Shown here: positions 46,900 through 58,316 of the stretch, piece by piece
How the letters are laid out: every line of letters starts with the position of its first letter
How positions within the stretch are numbered: position 1 is the first letter of the stretch
Assembly: GCF_030272615.1 (NCBI RefSeq)
Contig: NC_081406.1
Coordinates: forward strand, 261,939,386-262,003,385
DNA length: 64,000 bases
DNA from: Cryptomeria japonica
Lineage: Eukaryota; Streptophyta; Pinopsida; Cupressales; Cupressaceae
Direction: 5' to 3'
Translations under genes and position numbers: made by a program
The notes under the pieces: generated by a model
What the model was told of the DNA's origin: nothing
The model's input: the letters and a program-made list of their open reading frames with translations, nothing else
Database searches by the model: none

Positions 46900-49766
46900 T
46901 TCCCAAGCTCCTCCGATTGAGCTAGAAGTGGACGCGCCAAGGCTTCACTTGATTTACTCCTTTGATGGCTTGATGTTGAATACTCTCCAATGACAACAAT
47001 ATGGTTTGAAAGGGATGGATTGAGGAAGGGATGAATGGATCACAATGAAATATGGAGGTGACAATTGGGAATTATGATGATAAAATGGATGGATGAATGA
47101 ATGAATGAAGGAGTTTTAATGATGTCCACGAGACCCAGCCGTCTAAGGTACCCAGACGTTCTAAATTATCTCAATTTCAAGTTCTTTTCCATGTTGGATT
47201 TTCTCTTGTGAATCTTGATTAAGAGGCTAATTGTTTTGTGAAGCCTTGATTCTTCAAAAAGATCGTTCAAACTGTCCACTTTTAATTTATTATCAAACTG
47301 GTTGCAAATGTCCTCATACGCTGCACACTCCATAATGAAATGTCATTATGTTTCTATTGCCCTTTTGTTACAAAAAATGCACGTTCTTTCTTCCCACTCT
47401 TCTTTTGGTACCTTCCATCTGCCTGTTTCACATCTCAAATGATGAGATCTAGTCCTTAGTTGAGCAATTCGAATTTTGGCCTTTCCATTGATCGTGGATC
47501 TCAAATATTCTTTTTCATTATGCTCCCAAGTAGGGTTGAATTCTTTAATATAGTACGCTTTTTTCCTACCTAGTTGGTTTCTCCACATGGCAATCCCACT
47601 TTTTTATCTCCTTTTTATTTTTGGGACATTCATGTATATTTATGTCCCACTTGTTCATCCACTTGTTATTTTGTTTCTTCCAAGTTTTTTCCCTACGACT
47701 TAAGTCCTCTTCAACAATCAAGTTGGGCCAATGATGCTTGTCCATACCTTCTACCTTTTTTAAGTAGCATAACAATCAAATGACTGTCGGAGACTCAATT
47801 GGGTACATACCTACTTCAGCTAAAAGAATCTCATATGGTATTGTTGATTTGATTTTGAGGTTGCTAGTGATGAGATGCTTTTGAAGTCCTCTGTTTGTCT
47901 CCATTTGAGGTTTGACATGCTATTCCCCCAAACTTCACACCCATAAAGGATAACTGGAACCACTAACAAGCTGAAAAGGGCTTTCTTAGTCTTCCAATCC
48001 CATAGCTCTACTTTCTTGCATCTGTTTTGAAGAAGGTATAAAGCTCTCCAACCCCCTTGGATCCTATTTGGTCTACATGTTTCCCAACTGAGCCTATTGT
48101 GAAAATCAATTCCTAAGTACTTGTATTCAACCACTACCTCCAAGAGATTGCCCTCGAATATAAAATCAACCTGTTGTTTCTTCTTTTTCAAAGAAAAGAT
48201 CATGACCTTGGTCTTGCTGGTGTTCACTTGCATCCCAACCTCTTGACAAAATAACTCAAGATCCTTTAGATGCTCTCTCAAACCTTGTGTGGATTTTGCA
48301 ATAAGAATAAGATCATCGACATATAAAAGCAATTTCACCACATATCCTGCCAACTAGATACCTTCCCCATTACTATTGTTTAACCACTCTTCAAGTTTAT
48401 CAATATATAAGCCAAACAATGTGGGAGATAAAGGACACCCTTGTTTGACCCAATGTCACTGTTGAAACATTCAGACATCCCATCTTTAGTTCTAATTTTA
48501 GCTTTAACCTTCTCATACAATTTGTTGCCAGTGGCCCTAAACTCTTTTGGAGCCCCAAGCTCTTCCATTCTACACCAAAGCTTATCTTGGAGAACGGTGT
48601 CAAAAACTTTTTTTTAAGTCCATGAATCAGCAAAAGGCTTCTTCACCTTGATTGTCCAAAACATTTTCAATGAAATGCCTTAGAGTAATGCAATGATCAA
48701 TGGTGTAGTGTTTTGGTCGAAAACCAACTTGCCCTCTAGCCATTTCCCCCTATTTTTCTGCCCATTTATTGATCCTACATTCTATCATACTCCCAAAAAA
48801 AATTCCAAAGAAAGGATTGACCATAATAGTATGATAATTAGAAGGGTTATTGACATCTCCACTTTTGTGGAGAGGATGGATTGTGGGATGAAATTAGCAT
48901 GATAAGGGTGCTATGGATGGATTTGGAACATAAACTAGCAGCATAAGATTATGAATGAAGTGGATTGAATTGTGAAGGGAGGAGACTCCAATTTATAGAC
49001 TTGAGAATTCAAAATAGAGGGTTGATATTGAAGGATAATGGAAGGTTGACATTGAGTGTGAAGAGCTGACATGGCTTGAGATCTTATCCTTGTGACAAGT
49101 ATCACAAGGTGAAGTGTCTTGGGAAGAACACTTGGCATGGGGAAGAGGGAAAGGTGTGCTCACCTTGGGAAGAACATGGAGATGACAAGTGGAAGCATTT
49201 TTGGCAAAGTGTAAGAGTCCTAGATTTGAGAAGGATGACATAAGGCTAGAAGAGGAAAGTGTAGGGTGACTCTCATGGGGAAGAACATTCTCACACATGT
49301 GTGAGCACCCTTGGTTCAAATATGAGGTGGAGGAGAAAGTGACCCTTGCATGCAACCTCATTTATGAGGGGGAGTCACATGTGGACCTAGGTAGGTGGGA
49401 TGAATTTAAAATTGAAGAAAATGTTAATGATGATTAGGTTTGTGTCAATTAGGCTTAAGGAAGGGGGTTAAATGGAGGATTTGTAGGAATCAAGATATTA
49501 GTTAATTAATTATGCATTAATTAACTAACTAGGATTAGAAGAAATATTAAATAAATTGGCTAAGGTTGGGGATTAATTCATTTTTTAGAAGAATTAGGGA
49601 TTTATATAATTAATTGATAAATTAATTATATGGTTGGGGGGATAAAATTAAATATAATTTAATTAATTTTAAGAAGAATGAGGACTAACATAATTAATAC
49701 AATTAATTATGTGGGAAGGGATAAATTAATTAAAAATATTAATTTAATTAATTTTGGGTGTTTACA
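46900..49766 (-). mobile_element. Gypsy-type LTR containing a LINE insertion
   Basis: The right edge TGTTTACA at 49766 (minus-strand TGTAAACACCC) abuts a purine tract on the minus strand (AAAAGAGGGGAAAAA, 49767-49785), so this is a 3' LTR. The AT-rich U3 (49.5-49.77 kb) and a minus-strand TATA word (TCTATAAATTGG near 49.0 kb) resemble the LTR at 50179-52346. The GGATGGAT-rich flanks at 46.97-47.13 and 48.88-48.97 kb are the two halves around the LINE. The left edge is uncertain. Confidence 0.5.
47150..48880 (-). mobile_element. LINE reverse transcriptase remnant
   Basis: Minus-strand blocks in order: NPSNYHTIMV near 48.85 kb; QVGFRPKHYTIDHCITLRHF near 48.7 kb; FMDLKKVFDTV near 48.62 kb; KQGCPLSPTLFGLYIDKLE near 48.43 kb; the catalytic YVDD at 48312-48323; VNTSKTKVMIF near 48.23 kb; EYKYLGIDF near 48.12 kb. 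A C-terminal zinc motif follows at 47.30-47.38 kb (CIFC, then HFIMEC in another frame). This is a non-LTR RT with KQGCPLSP and Y(V)DD signatures. Several stops and frame changes show it is dead. The endonuclease part is missing, so it is 5'-truncated. It lies within a Gypsy LTR. Confidence 0.88.
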
Positions 49767-50178
49767 TTTTTCCCCTCTTTTATGTGGCAGTAATAAGTTA
49801 GTGACAAGTAAAAGAAGAGGAAGATGTCTTAGCGCAAAAAATGAAGCACTGTAGGTCAGACATGGGTAAGGGATACCCCCTCAAGAATTTAAGTGGAAAA
49901 TTTAAATTTTCTGAGAAAATTCTTGAAAAAGAAGGAAAACAAAGGAAAAAGAAAGAGAGAATGAAAAGAAAGAATAGGGCGAAAAAATGGGGCAAGAAGA
50001 AAGAAAATGGAGCAAAGAATGGGGGATAGAAGGGCAGAAGAAGAGGATATATAGGCCACACAAGGCCCATGGAAGGGTTGAGAGTGAGAAAAAGTGGAAA
50101 GGTTAGTTGAGCATGCAAATTCATAAAATCAATGAAAACATAAAAGAACAACTAAACTTATACCTTTCTTACTCCCTT
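49767..50178. other. internal remnant of the Gypsy element to the left
   Basis: Begins with the purine tract of the LTR ending at 49766 and continues as GA-rich, lysine-codon-rich low-complexity sequence, with a minus-strand TATATA word near 50.05 kb. It stops at the LTR starting at 50179. No domain recognised. Confidence 0.5.
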
Positions 50179-52346
50179 TGTAATATTCCTCTTAATTTTT
50201 TTTTGTTTTTTGCAATAAGAGTTACAAGCAAACACCATAACCCGTTAAGGTTAGAGAAATAATGGAAACTGCTAAAAGGGAACCCTTCCACCTTTTGTTC
50301 ACCGAGAGCCCAATCTCGGAGGGTGAGAGCATACTGTGTTCCGGGGATCGTTAGCACCATAAATCAAACTGAAATTACAATGCATGGGCGGCAAGCCAAC
50401 CCCTTTTGCTTATCCAACAGGATAGAAACTAAACTCTTGGTGGTAAACTAGCCAAGGGAAATAACAAGAAACTCAAACTCAATCACTCTATTGTGTATTT
50501 CAGCGAGAGGATATTACATTAAGCTATCACTCTACTGCATATTTCAGCGGGAGGACAATGGCATAAAACTTATCACTCGACCTCTTATTCAGTGGGAGCA
50601 CTGAGTACATAAACTGAATTACAAAGCAAGAAGGCGGCTAAGCCAACCTCTTCCACTTTTGTAGTGGGAATTATAAATAAGAACAACAAGAATGATTGAT
50701 CAGTACTACTGAAACAATCTTACAAAATAGAGATATGAGATAAGATAAGAAGCTTAATGATGATCTCAAACAATCCACTATCAAAATCACACCACACTTG
50801 AACACTACTGTTGTTCTAATTCTGCAAGCTAGAAAACACACTATCCAACTGTATGCGGGAAAAGCGAGGCGATGAAACTTAAAATGTGAAAAATAAAGCT
50901 CAAAGAGACTTGTCCACACACCCACAAGACTTCTTGGTGCAAGTTATGGAGTCATGAAGAATGACTCAACTTCCCAAGGTTGGTTCCATGGTTCTCTATC
51001 TCACAAGGTCCCTCAAGCCAATGCCTTTGCTCTCATATCACTGAGCAAAGTGGCTTAGGGATGACAACTGCAAGAATGAGGGATGCTTATGATTGATTTA
51101 GTTATGAAAATGCATCCTATCTATGCACGATTCTACAAATGCAATAAACTAGATTAGTAGCAATACTATCCTAACATGATATACTAGTTTATGAGTTAAG
51201 CTAATGATAAAGGAAATAGTCTAAAATGCTTATTATATTTATTCCTATTACAAAGAGAAGCTAGATGTGTTAATAAAATTGAGCATAAATGAGATACTAA
51301 AAGCTTGCATGGATCCTTAAAATGGAGGAATGAGAGCTCTATTTATAGTGAAAATAGGGCAATGGATGGTCAGGATTGAAAGAGTTAATCAAGGGTCAAG
51401 TTTGAAAGTTGTCAATCCATGTTTTCAATTCTCACCAATGAAATGGTGACAATAGTCAACATAAGGTTGGTTGAGAGGAGAGGTAAGAAGCATTAAATGC
51501 TTGAGAAGACCTCATGGTTACCCTAGGAGGTAAGGGTTAAGGTTAGGTTAGGGTTATCCATTGGATAAAGCTTTTACCCAAGGGGTAAACTCTTGTGCAA
51601 ATGTTAAAGAAATAACCATGATCAAAGCAATAAATGCTTGATGAGACCCTTGGGTTAGATGGAGGTTAAGTTAGTCAAAAAGTCTCTAACCATGCTACTA
51701 AGGATTAGTTAACCATTAATGGTTTCAAGACTTTGAGGACAAATTTGTAAAAGTCCTTCCAAATTCCTTCCAAATTTGGGGGTATTCAACAAGTTAGCTT
51801 GTTGAATGGATAAAGGCTTTAATGCCTTTTGAAGACTTTACTCCAAATTTGAGAAGTGACCTCCTCAAATTTAGGGAAAGGGGATAATGGATGGGTTTAG
51901 GTTAATTGATTAGGATTAGATGGATTCTAGAAGAGATTAGGAATAGGGTTTAGGATGCAAGTGGGAGATGTAGGAAAATGCAAGTGGATGAGGGAAAATA
52001 GATTAAAATAAAATTTTTTATTTCAATTTGGTTGCAATTTGGGAAATTGAATAAATTAGATTTATGCAATTTGGGAAATTGAATAAATTAGATTTATTCA
52101 ATTTGGGGTAAACTATTAATTAAATGTAAATTTAATTAAAAGGAAAGAAGAAGGGTTTTAATTAAATAAAATGATTTATTCAATTAAATGACATAAAGGG
52201 CTTAAGTGAATTTAACTAAATAAATTGAATAATTTACTTAATTAAATAGAGGAATGTAGGTGATTTAGTTAAATTAGATTTAACTAAAATAGAGGAATGA
52301 ACATAAAATATTCATTTAGGAATATGGTCATTTGTATACGTCTACA
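50179..52346 (-). repeat. 3' LTR of the Tat-lineage element, 2168 bp
   Basis: On the minus strand it starts TGTAGACGTATACAAATG next to the purine tract and ends GAGGAATATTACA. U3 is about 1 kb and AT-rich. A strong TATA word lies at 51339-51348, leaving about 1.1 kb of R plus U5. Confidence 0.82.
51339..51348 (-). promoter_or_regulatory. LTR TATA box
   Basis: CTATAAATAG on the minus strand in the middle of the 2.2-kb LTR, the expected position for the U3 promoter. Confidence 0.65.
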
Positions 52347-52365
52347 TTTTGCCCCTCTTTGAAGT
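52347..52365 (-). promoter_or_regulatory. polypurine tract of the Tat-lineage element
   Basis: On the minus strand CAAAGAGGGGCAAAA directly precedes the LTR start TGTAGACG. The same arrangement is found at 49767. Confidence 0.75.
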
Positions 52366-52704
52366 GACGTGTGTGCACATGTTGATTCAAAGAAAATGAT
52401 GTGTCGTCATGATTTAGTTATGATCAATTTTTATTTTATTTTTTTATGTCGTTTTGAGATTTTCATGTCGTGCCCCAGATTTGATAAATGATGTTGATAA
52501 TGCCTCCTCGAGAGATGAATCAAAAATTTTGAAAATTTGATTTTGATTTAGATAATTTTGATAAATTTCATTGCATTGTAAAATTTTGTCTATGTTGAAT
52601 GTGGTAATTTGATTCATCTCCCGATATTGCCATTTGGTAGGGTTGTAGGAGATACTGCGAGCAATTTTACGCATCCCTCCATGTAACCCTAATTTTGATT
52701 TACC

Positions 52705-52714
52705 CTATATAAAG
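52705..52714 (+). promoter_or_regulatory. TATA-like site facing the antisense coding region
   Basis: CTATATAAAG on the plus strand, about 1.2 kb before the PMD coding region and on its strand. It is a near-perfect plant TATA word in the 3' region of an element transcribed the other way, so it may be an antisense promoter. Inference only. Confidence 0.45.
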
Positions 52715-52939
52715 GGAAAAAGTGATTTCTTTTGTCTCATTTGTGCTTGTTGCCTTTAGAGAAAGTGATTTTTGGAGAGAAGTCAACATGCTAGTTCCTT
52801 ATGCTTCGCATTGATTCGAGCGCATTCGGAGGTATCGGAGGCCTGTCGCGTATGGAGCACCAGTAAATCAACCTTTTTAACCCCTTTGGATTTTTTATTT
52901 TGTCGTTTGTGATCATTTTTTTGATTTTGTCACGCGGAT

Positions 52940-53400
52940 TTGGCGGTTTAGCGCGTCAGGGTCAAGAAATAGCGCATACGATAGGTTTCGTAGCGCGTCA
53001 GGTATAATGAATAGGGTAGCATCTGCAAAGTGTAGGGTAGCGCATCAATAGGTTAGGGTAACGCTTAGGGCTAGGTTAGCGCACTGGGATCACAGGGTAG
53101 CGCAAAGGGTAAAATGGGTAGCGCATAGGGTTTCTAGGAGGTCGCATGGGTAGGGTTAGATAGCACGTAGGTATGACCTAGCGCACAGGGATGGATATGC
53201 AGCGCAAGAGCAGGATAGAATAGCACATAGGGTAGTTTAGTGCTTAGGGATAGGTTAGGTGGCACTTTGGAAGAAAAGGGTAGCGCATAGGTTTTTGCTA
53301 GCACATAGGGTAGATTGGGTAGCGCTTGGCAAGGACAGGGTAGCGCATGGTGAGCAATTTAGCGTGTAGACAAAATTGTTTAGCGCATAGGCAAAATTTG
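52940..53400 (+). repeat. array of about 22 AGCGCAT-like motifs
   Basis: The motif (G/T)TAGCGCATAGGG and its variants recur about every 15-30 bases, around 22 times, more than half with an exact AGCGC core. Between motifs the sequence varies, mostly GGG/TAGGGT-like. It lies between the TATA-like site and the PMD coding region. Confidence 0.85.
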
Positions 53401-53633
53401 TTGGTATAGTGTGATTTGGGAATGAAGAAAATTGATAGGTTGGTGCCAGTTCTGTCAAGATAAGTGTAAATTGTCGGTATGTGTGTCTGTTGTCATTGTT
53501 TTGATAAGTTTGTCCAATATGAGTTCTGATATAACTTGATTTGATTTGCGATTTTTCAAGTTGATATAGATTTGATGCAAATTTGATATGATGTGGTTTT
53601 TGATATGATGTGGTTTTTGATATGAATGTGTTC

Positions 53634-53773
53634 GATATGAATGTGGAGCTTGAGTTGTTTTACAAGCTGCATTGATTGTGGAACTTGAGTTGTTTTACAA
53701 GTTAATATGGATGTGAAACTTGAGTTGTGTTACAAGTTGATATGATTGTGAAACTTGAGTTGTGTTACAAGTT
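53634..53773 (+). repeat. 35-bp tandem repeat, four copies
   Basis: Units begin at 53634, 53669, 53704 and 53739 with the pattern GATATGnnTGTGnAACTTGAG and TTGTnTTACAAGTT. The copies differ at a few positions each. Confidence 0.92.
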
Positions 53774-53853
53774 GATATGATTTAATGGATTGATATGATG
53801 TGGAACTTGATTTAGATTTTCAAAGTTTCAAGTTTTAATATGAATTTGATTTT

Positions 53854-55901
53854 GATATCTATGTTTCGAGGAAACTAATATTGGACTTGCTTTGCTTTTT
53901 GACAGGAGCGTCTTGGAGTGGTTCAGTTGCGTGAGCGATTTTCGAGACCGTGGTCCTTGATACCATGATTGAAACAAGTAGATAGAGATATTATTGAGAG
54001 GTGTGGCCTGACCTCGTTGTTAGATATGCCTCGGTTTATCGTGAACCGGGATTTATTGACAACATTGGCGGAGAGGTGGCACAGTGACACGAACACCTTC
54101 CATTTGGCGACAGGCAAGATTACAGCAACGCCTAAGGATTGTTACCGGATTCTGCGGATTCTTGTGGTAGGTGTATTGCTACCGTATGAGTAGACTGAGG
54201 AGGGTGGGATTGAGGCACTTCCTCGGATCTTGTAGGATGATACTGTTTGTGGGTATGAGATCCCCTGGTAGGAGTTCTTGGATTTGGATTATGCTCCTTT
54301 ACCATCAGTTTTGGCAGGTTTCATAGGTGGGTTTCTATGTCCCGACCGTAGGTCGAAGGGACTAGCAATGGGGTGGGGATTGGTTATGGAGGATATGGTG
54401 ACGCAGGCTCGCCGAATTGCATGGGGGTCAGCTATGCTAGCCTATTTATACAGGGATTTGCATCAGGTGGTATACCTAGGTTATGGCAGTTTATCCGCTG
54501 GAGTGACACTGCTACAAGTATGGGCGTGGGAGCATATTCCTGCAGCTAGGCCACTAGTGGACAGAGATAGGCCTGTTGGGTGTGCATATGTATACGGATA
54601 TAGACGAATAGTTGTCCAGCGTAAGCTGGGCAAACTAGAGCACTAGAGGAGAGTGCTAGATGATATTGATACGGTCGTCTAGCGACCATATACAGGTTGT
54701 GAGGTATGGGCAGAGGATGGGATGGAGATACCCTATGTTTACATGACCAGATATTTGATAGGGTAGACGCCCTTTGTTATTGAGAGGTTTCTGCATAGCC
54801 GGGTGCTGCGGTAGTATGGTCAACAATAGGGGATTCCACAGGGAGCATGTTTTTATGCTCGACGAAGATAGGATATTGATATCTATGTTTCGAGGAAACT
54901 AATATTGGACTTGCTTTGCTTTTTGACAGGAGCGTCTTGGAGTGGTTCAGTTGCGTGAGTGATTTTTGAGACCGTGGTCCTTGATACCATGATTGAAACA
55001 AGTAGATAGAGATATTATTGAGAGGTGTGGCCTGACCTCGTTGTTAGATATGCCTCGGTTTATCGTGAACCGAGATTTATTGACAACATTGGCGGAGAGG
55101 TGGCACAGTGACACGAACACCTTCCATTTGGCGACAGGCAAGATTACAGCAACGCCTAAGGATTGTTACCGGATTCTACGGATTCTTGTGGTAGGTGTAT
55201 TGCTACCGTATGAGTAGATTGAGGAGGGTGGGACTGAGGCACTTCCTCGGATCTTGTAGGATGATACTGTTTGTGGGTATGAGATCCCCTAGTAGGAGTT
55301 CTTGGATTTGGATTATGCTCCTTTACCATCAGTTTTGGCAGGTTTCATAGGTGGGTTCCTATGTCCCGACCGTAGGTCGAAGGGACTAGCAGTGGGGTGG
55401 GGATTGGTTATGGAGGATATGGTGACGTAGGCTCGCCGAATTGCATGGGGGTCAGCTATGCTAGCCTATTTATATAGGGATTTGCATCAGGTGGTATACC
55501 TAGGTTATGGCAGTTTATCCGCTGGAGTGACACTGCTACAGGTATGGGCGTGGGAGCATATTCCTGCAGCTAGGCCACTAGTGGACAGAGATAGGCCTGT
55601 TGGGTGTGCATATCTATACGGATATAGACGAATAGTTGTCCAGCGTAAGCTGGGCAAACTAGAGCACTAGAGGAGAGTGCTAGATGATATTGATACGGTC
55701 GTCTAGCGACCATATACAGGTTGTGAGGTATGGGTAGAGGATGGGATGGAGATACCCTATGTTTACATGACCAGATATTTGATAGGGTAGACGCCCTTTA
55801 TTATTGAGAGGTTTCTGCATAGCCGGGTGCTGCGGTAGTATGGTCAACAATAGGGGATTCCACAGGGAGCATGTTTTTATGCTCGACGAAGACAGGATAT
55901 T
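53854..55901 (+). repeat. 1,024-bp tandem duplication, two copies
   Basis: 53854-54877 and 54878-55901 are direct, abutting copies of equal length. By eye I count about 16 differences, all but one transitions. Each copy covers the PMD domain coding block and ends at GGATATT. Confidence 0.95.
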
Positions 55902-56750
55902 CCAGATTGGGGACCTATGATTGATAGTGTGGCGGCAGTGGAGGAGTTCTTCCATTTAGCCGACCAGATTTGGGATTATGCCCCTGAGATAGTGGATGCA
56001 GGGATGACAGACGAGTTCGCAGGACTGTTCGCAGTGCGTGCAGTGGCTAAGATATCGGATCCAGCTGAGATGATTCTGACATTTGATGATGATGAGGTAG
56101 ATGAGGGGGTGGTGATGGAGGAGGAGGTGATGGCAGAGATGGTGGAGGAGGTGGCTGAGGTCGGCGAGGAGATAGAGGGAGATTGGATTGGGGGAGGAGA
56201 GGAGATAGGGGTGGAGATGGTGGTGATAGGGGGATACAGGCATAGAGAGTTGTGCGGCAGGCTGTGCTGGATAGAGGGAGAGGAGGTTTGGATATCAGAG
56301 CTGGGGGTGAGGAGAGGGTTGGGGAGGTGATAGCTGTAATGGGAGGGTATGATGACATCAGATGACCGGCCCAGAGGAGGAGGTCAGATGTGCTACCTCC
56401 ACCAACACCGAGGATAGGTAGAGGGACAGGAGGTACCCCTTCACAGGTACCCCTGTAGATGTGGATTCCGATGCATCTAGAGGATGCATAGATTAGATAT
56501 CTGCAGTTGTTAGTGTAGCAGTTGCAGACACAGTTGTTAGCGCATCAGCGTCAAATTAATCAGCTGGCCACAGAGCGCGATACTAAGATAGAGTGTCGGG
56601 GTCGAGCAGAGGAGCTCGCAGCGAGTTTGCACAGAGTTGCAGCAGGTGGTCCAATGAGAGACACCTTGAGAGAGATGGCTTTGAGAGCCAAGGAGGCGGA
56701 GTATTACCGGTGTCATTATGAGGATGCGGTGCCCAGGGAGCGTTAAGTGC
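53900..56750 (+). pseudogene. antisense plant-mobile-domain (PMD) coding region of the Tat element
   Basis: On the plus strand, opposite to pol. Each duplicated unit encodes a PMD (PF10536-type) stretch: IIERCGLTSLLDMPRFIVNR, LAERWHSDTNTFHLATGKIT, then SAMLAYLYRDLHQVV and LLQVWAWEHIPAARP. Compare the family pattern of ERW.ETHTFHLP followed by LAWLYR and LQLWAWE. Downstream, once only, come an acidic section (about 55.92-56.2 kb) and a coiled-coil-like section (about 56.52-56.75 kb, RGRAEELAASLHRV). PMDs occur in plant transposons and Tat retroelements, and in host MAIN-type proteins needed for transposon silencing. The function in retroelements is unknown. It is broken in several places. Confidence 0.8.
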
Positions 56751-57141
56751 AGAGTTTTACAGCGTCGAGATTGAGTCGATCTCAAGATACTGGGTCGAGG
56801 ACAGAGAGCAGAGGCGTGACAGGGCCTCCAAGACATGATCCACCTGGAGATCCAGGTGCTAGGACATTTGCAATGAGACTGTCTCCCTCAGGAGATAGTC
56901 ATACCTGAGAGACGTTGTGTCTATTGTATTTTGATCATTTTGTTGTATTGGCATAGACATGACATATTTTTGTACATTGATCATTCTTTGAGATATATAT
57001 ATATGACACCATTTTCTTTGATCCTCATGTGATGTATAATGGATTATGTTTTCTACATGCTGTTTGTTTATTCTATGATGGTGCAATGCTTGTATGTGAT
57101 GTGATATGTGATGAATATGATGTGATAATGCATGATGTTGT

Positions 57142-57270
57142 GAGATGTATCTTGAAAATGAGATGTATGATAATGATATGCTATGAGATGTATCTTGAAA
57201 ATGAGATGTATGATAATGATATGTTGTGAGATGTATCTTGAAAATGAGATGTATGATAATGATATGTTGT
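57142..57270 (+). repeat. 43-bp tandem repeat, three copies
   Basis: Units start GAGATGTATCTTGAAAATGA at 57142, 57185 and 57228 and are almost identical. Confidence 0.95.
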
Positions 57271-57300
57271 GAGGCTGATGCCAGTTTTTAAAATGATAGA

Positions 57301-57376
57301 CAACTAATTGTAAAATGATATGCAACTACTTGTAAAATGATATGCAACTACTTGTAAACTGATATGCAACTAATTG
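57301..57376 (+). repeat. 22-bp tandem repeat, about 3.5 copies
   Basis: Units CAACTA(A/C)TTGTAAA(A/C)TGA start at 57301, 57323, 57345 and 57367. Confidence 0.93.
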
Positions 57377-58316
57377 ATTTTGATATCCTCATCTGCATTC
57401 GTTATCCTTATATAGCCACATGTTGTTTGCTTTCTTGATAGGTATCATCATTGAGCATTGATTTGTTTTGGGATATGTTGAAAATTTATACAAGCATGAT
57501 GGTATAATTTGAACCATAATGACCTAAGAAAAATTTACATGATTTTTGATTTTGCAAGATAGCACAAGCGTCAAGGTATAATTGAACTAGGACGACCTGA
57601 GTGCGGATTGCGTAGAAACAGACAAGATTAGATCATTTGTATGCGTAAAGTGGATCACGTCTCAAGACAAGTATTTACACAATACAGATGATTGCCTCAC
57701 AGAAATAAAACTAAGAAAATATTGGAGTCCCCACGACATTCTCTAGCTTTGAAGCATTGTTGAGAAAATTTAGAGGATCCAACAATTGAAAAAGTTCAAG
57801 TGCAAAAATAGTCAAAACTTTATGCAAGATGCAACATTTGATACTTCAGAAAATCATCCATCATATTTGTGAATCCTGTTAAGCGATCAATGTTTTGCTT
57901 TGCGATTGTGCGAGTGTTGTTTGCTAGATGTGATGTTCTGAGTTTGCGACAAGTTTTGACGGCTTGAATGTGCTGCAAGTTTTGATTACTGCCCCTAGTC
58001 AAGTGTGCTTCTAAATGTGGATTGTACAGTGATTACCAAGCAATGGTGAGATGCAGTGAAAGGATATGCGGATAAACCAGGATAGTGACTACGCTAAGTA
58101 TGTCCTGGATGGATATTGTGATAAAAATGTCGGGCGATGGCCGATAGTGCTTTACTGTGGATATAATGGTATAGATATAGATAGAGGAGTTGTCCTCTCA
58201 CAATAGCGCCTGTTGCCAAGTTTTCACCAATTGCTTTTATTGTACCTTTTTATTTGCCTTTTTCTTTGATTTTTTGATATTTTTGATATTTTTGACTTTT
58301 TCGTGCATTAGATTAC

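Larger units (their letters stand above)
56751..58316. other. spacer between PMD region and integrase
   Basis: Non-coding sequence of the element's 3' region. It holds two short tandem repeats (57142-57270 and 57301-57376) and nothing else that I recognise. Confidence 0.6.

Noticed and set aside
49798-50151. Overlapping Lys-rich (plus) and Phe/Leu-rich (minus) frames
   Set aside because: Purine-rich low-complexity DNA produces both; no domain or start context.
52940-53400. CRISPR-like array
   Set aside because: Motif spacing is irregular, spacers are not uniform and the context is a plant retroelement.
57029-57325. Met/Asp/His-rich frames on both strands
   Set aside because: Produced by the 43-bp and 22-bp tandem repeats.
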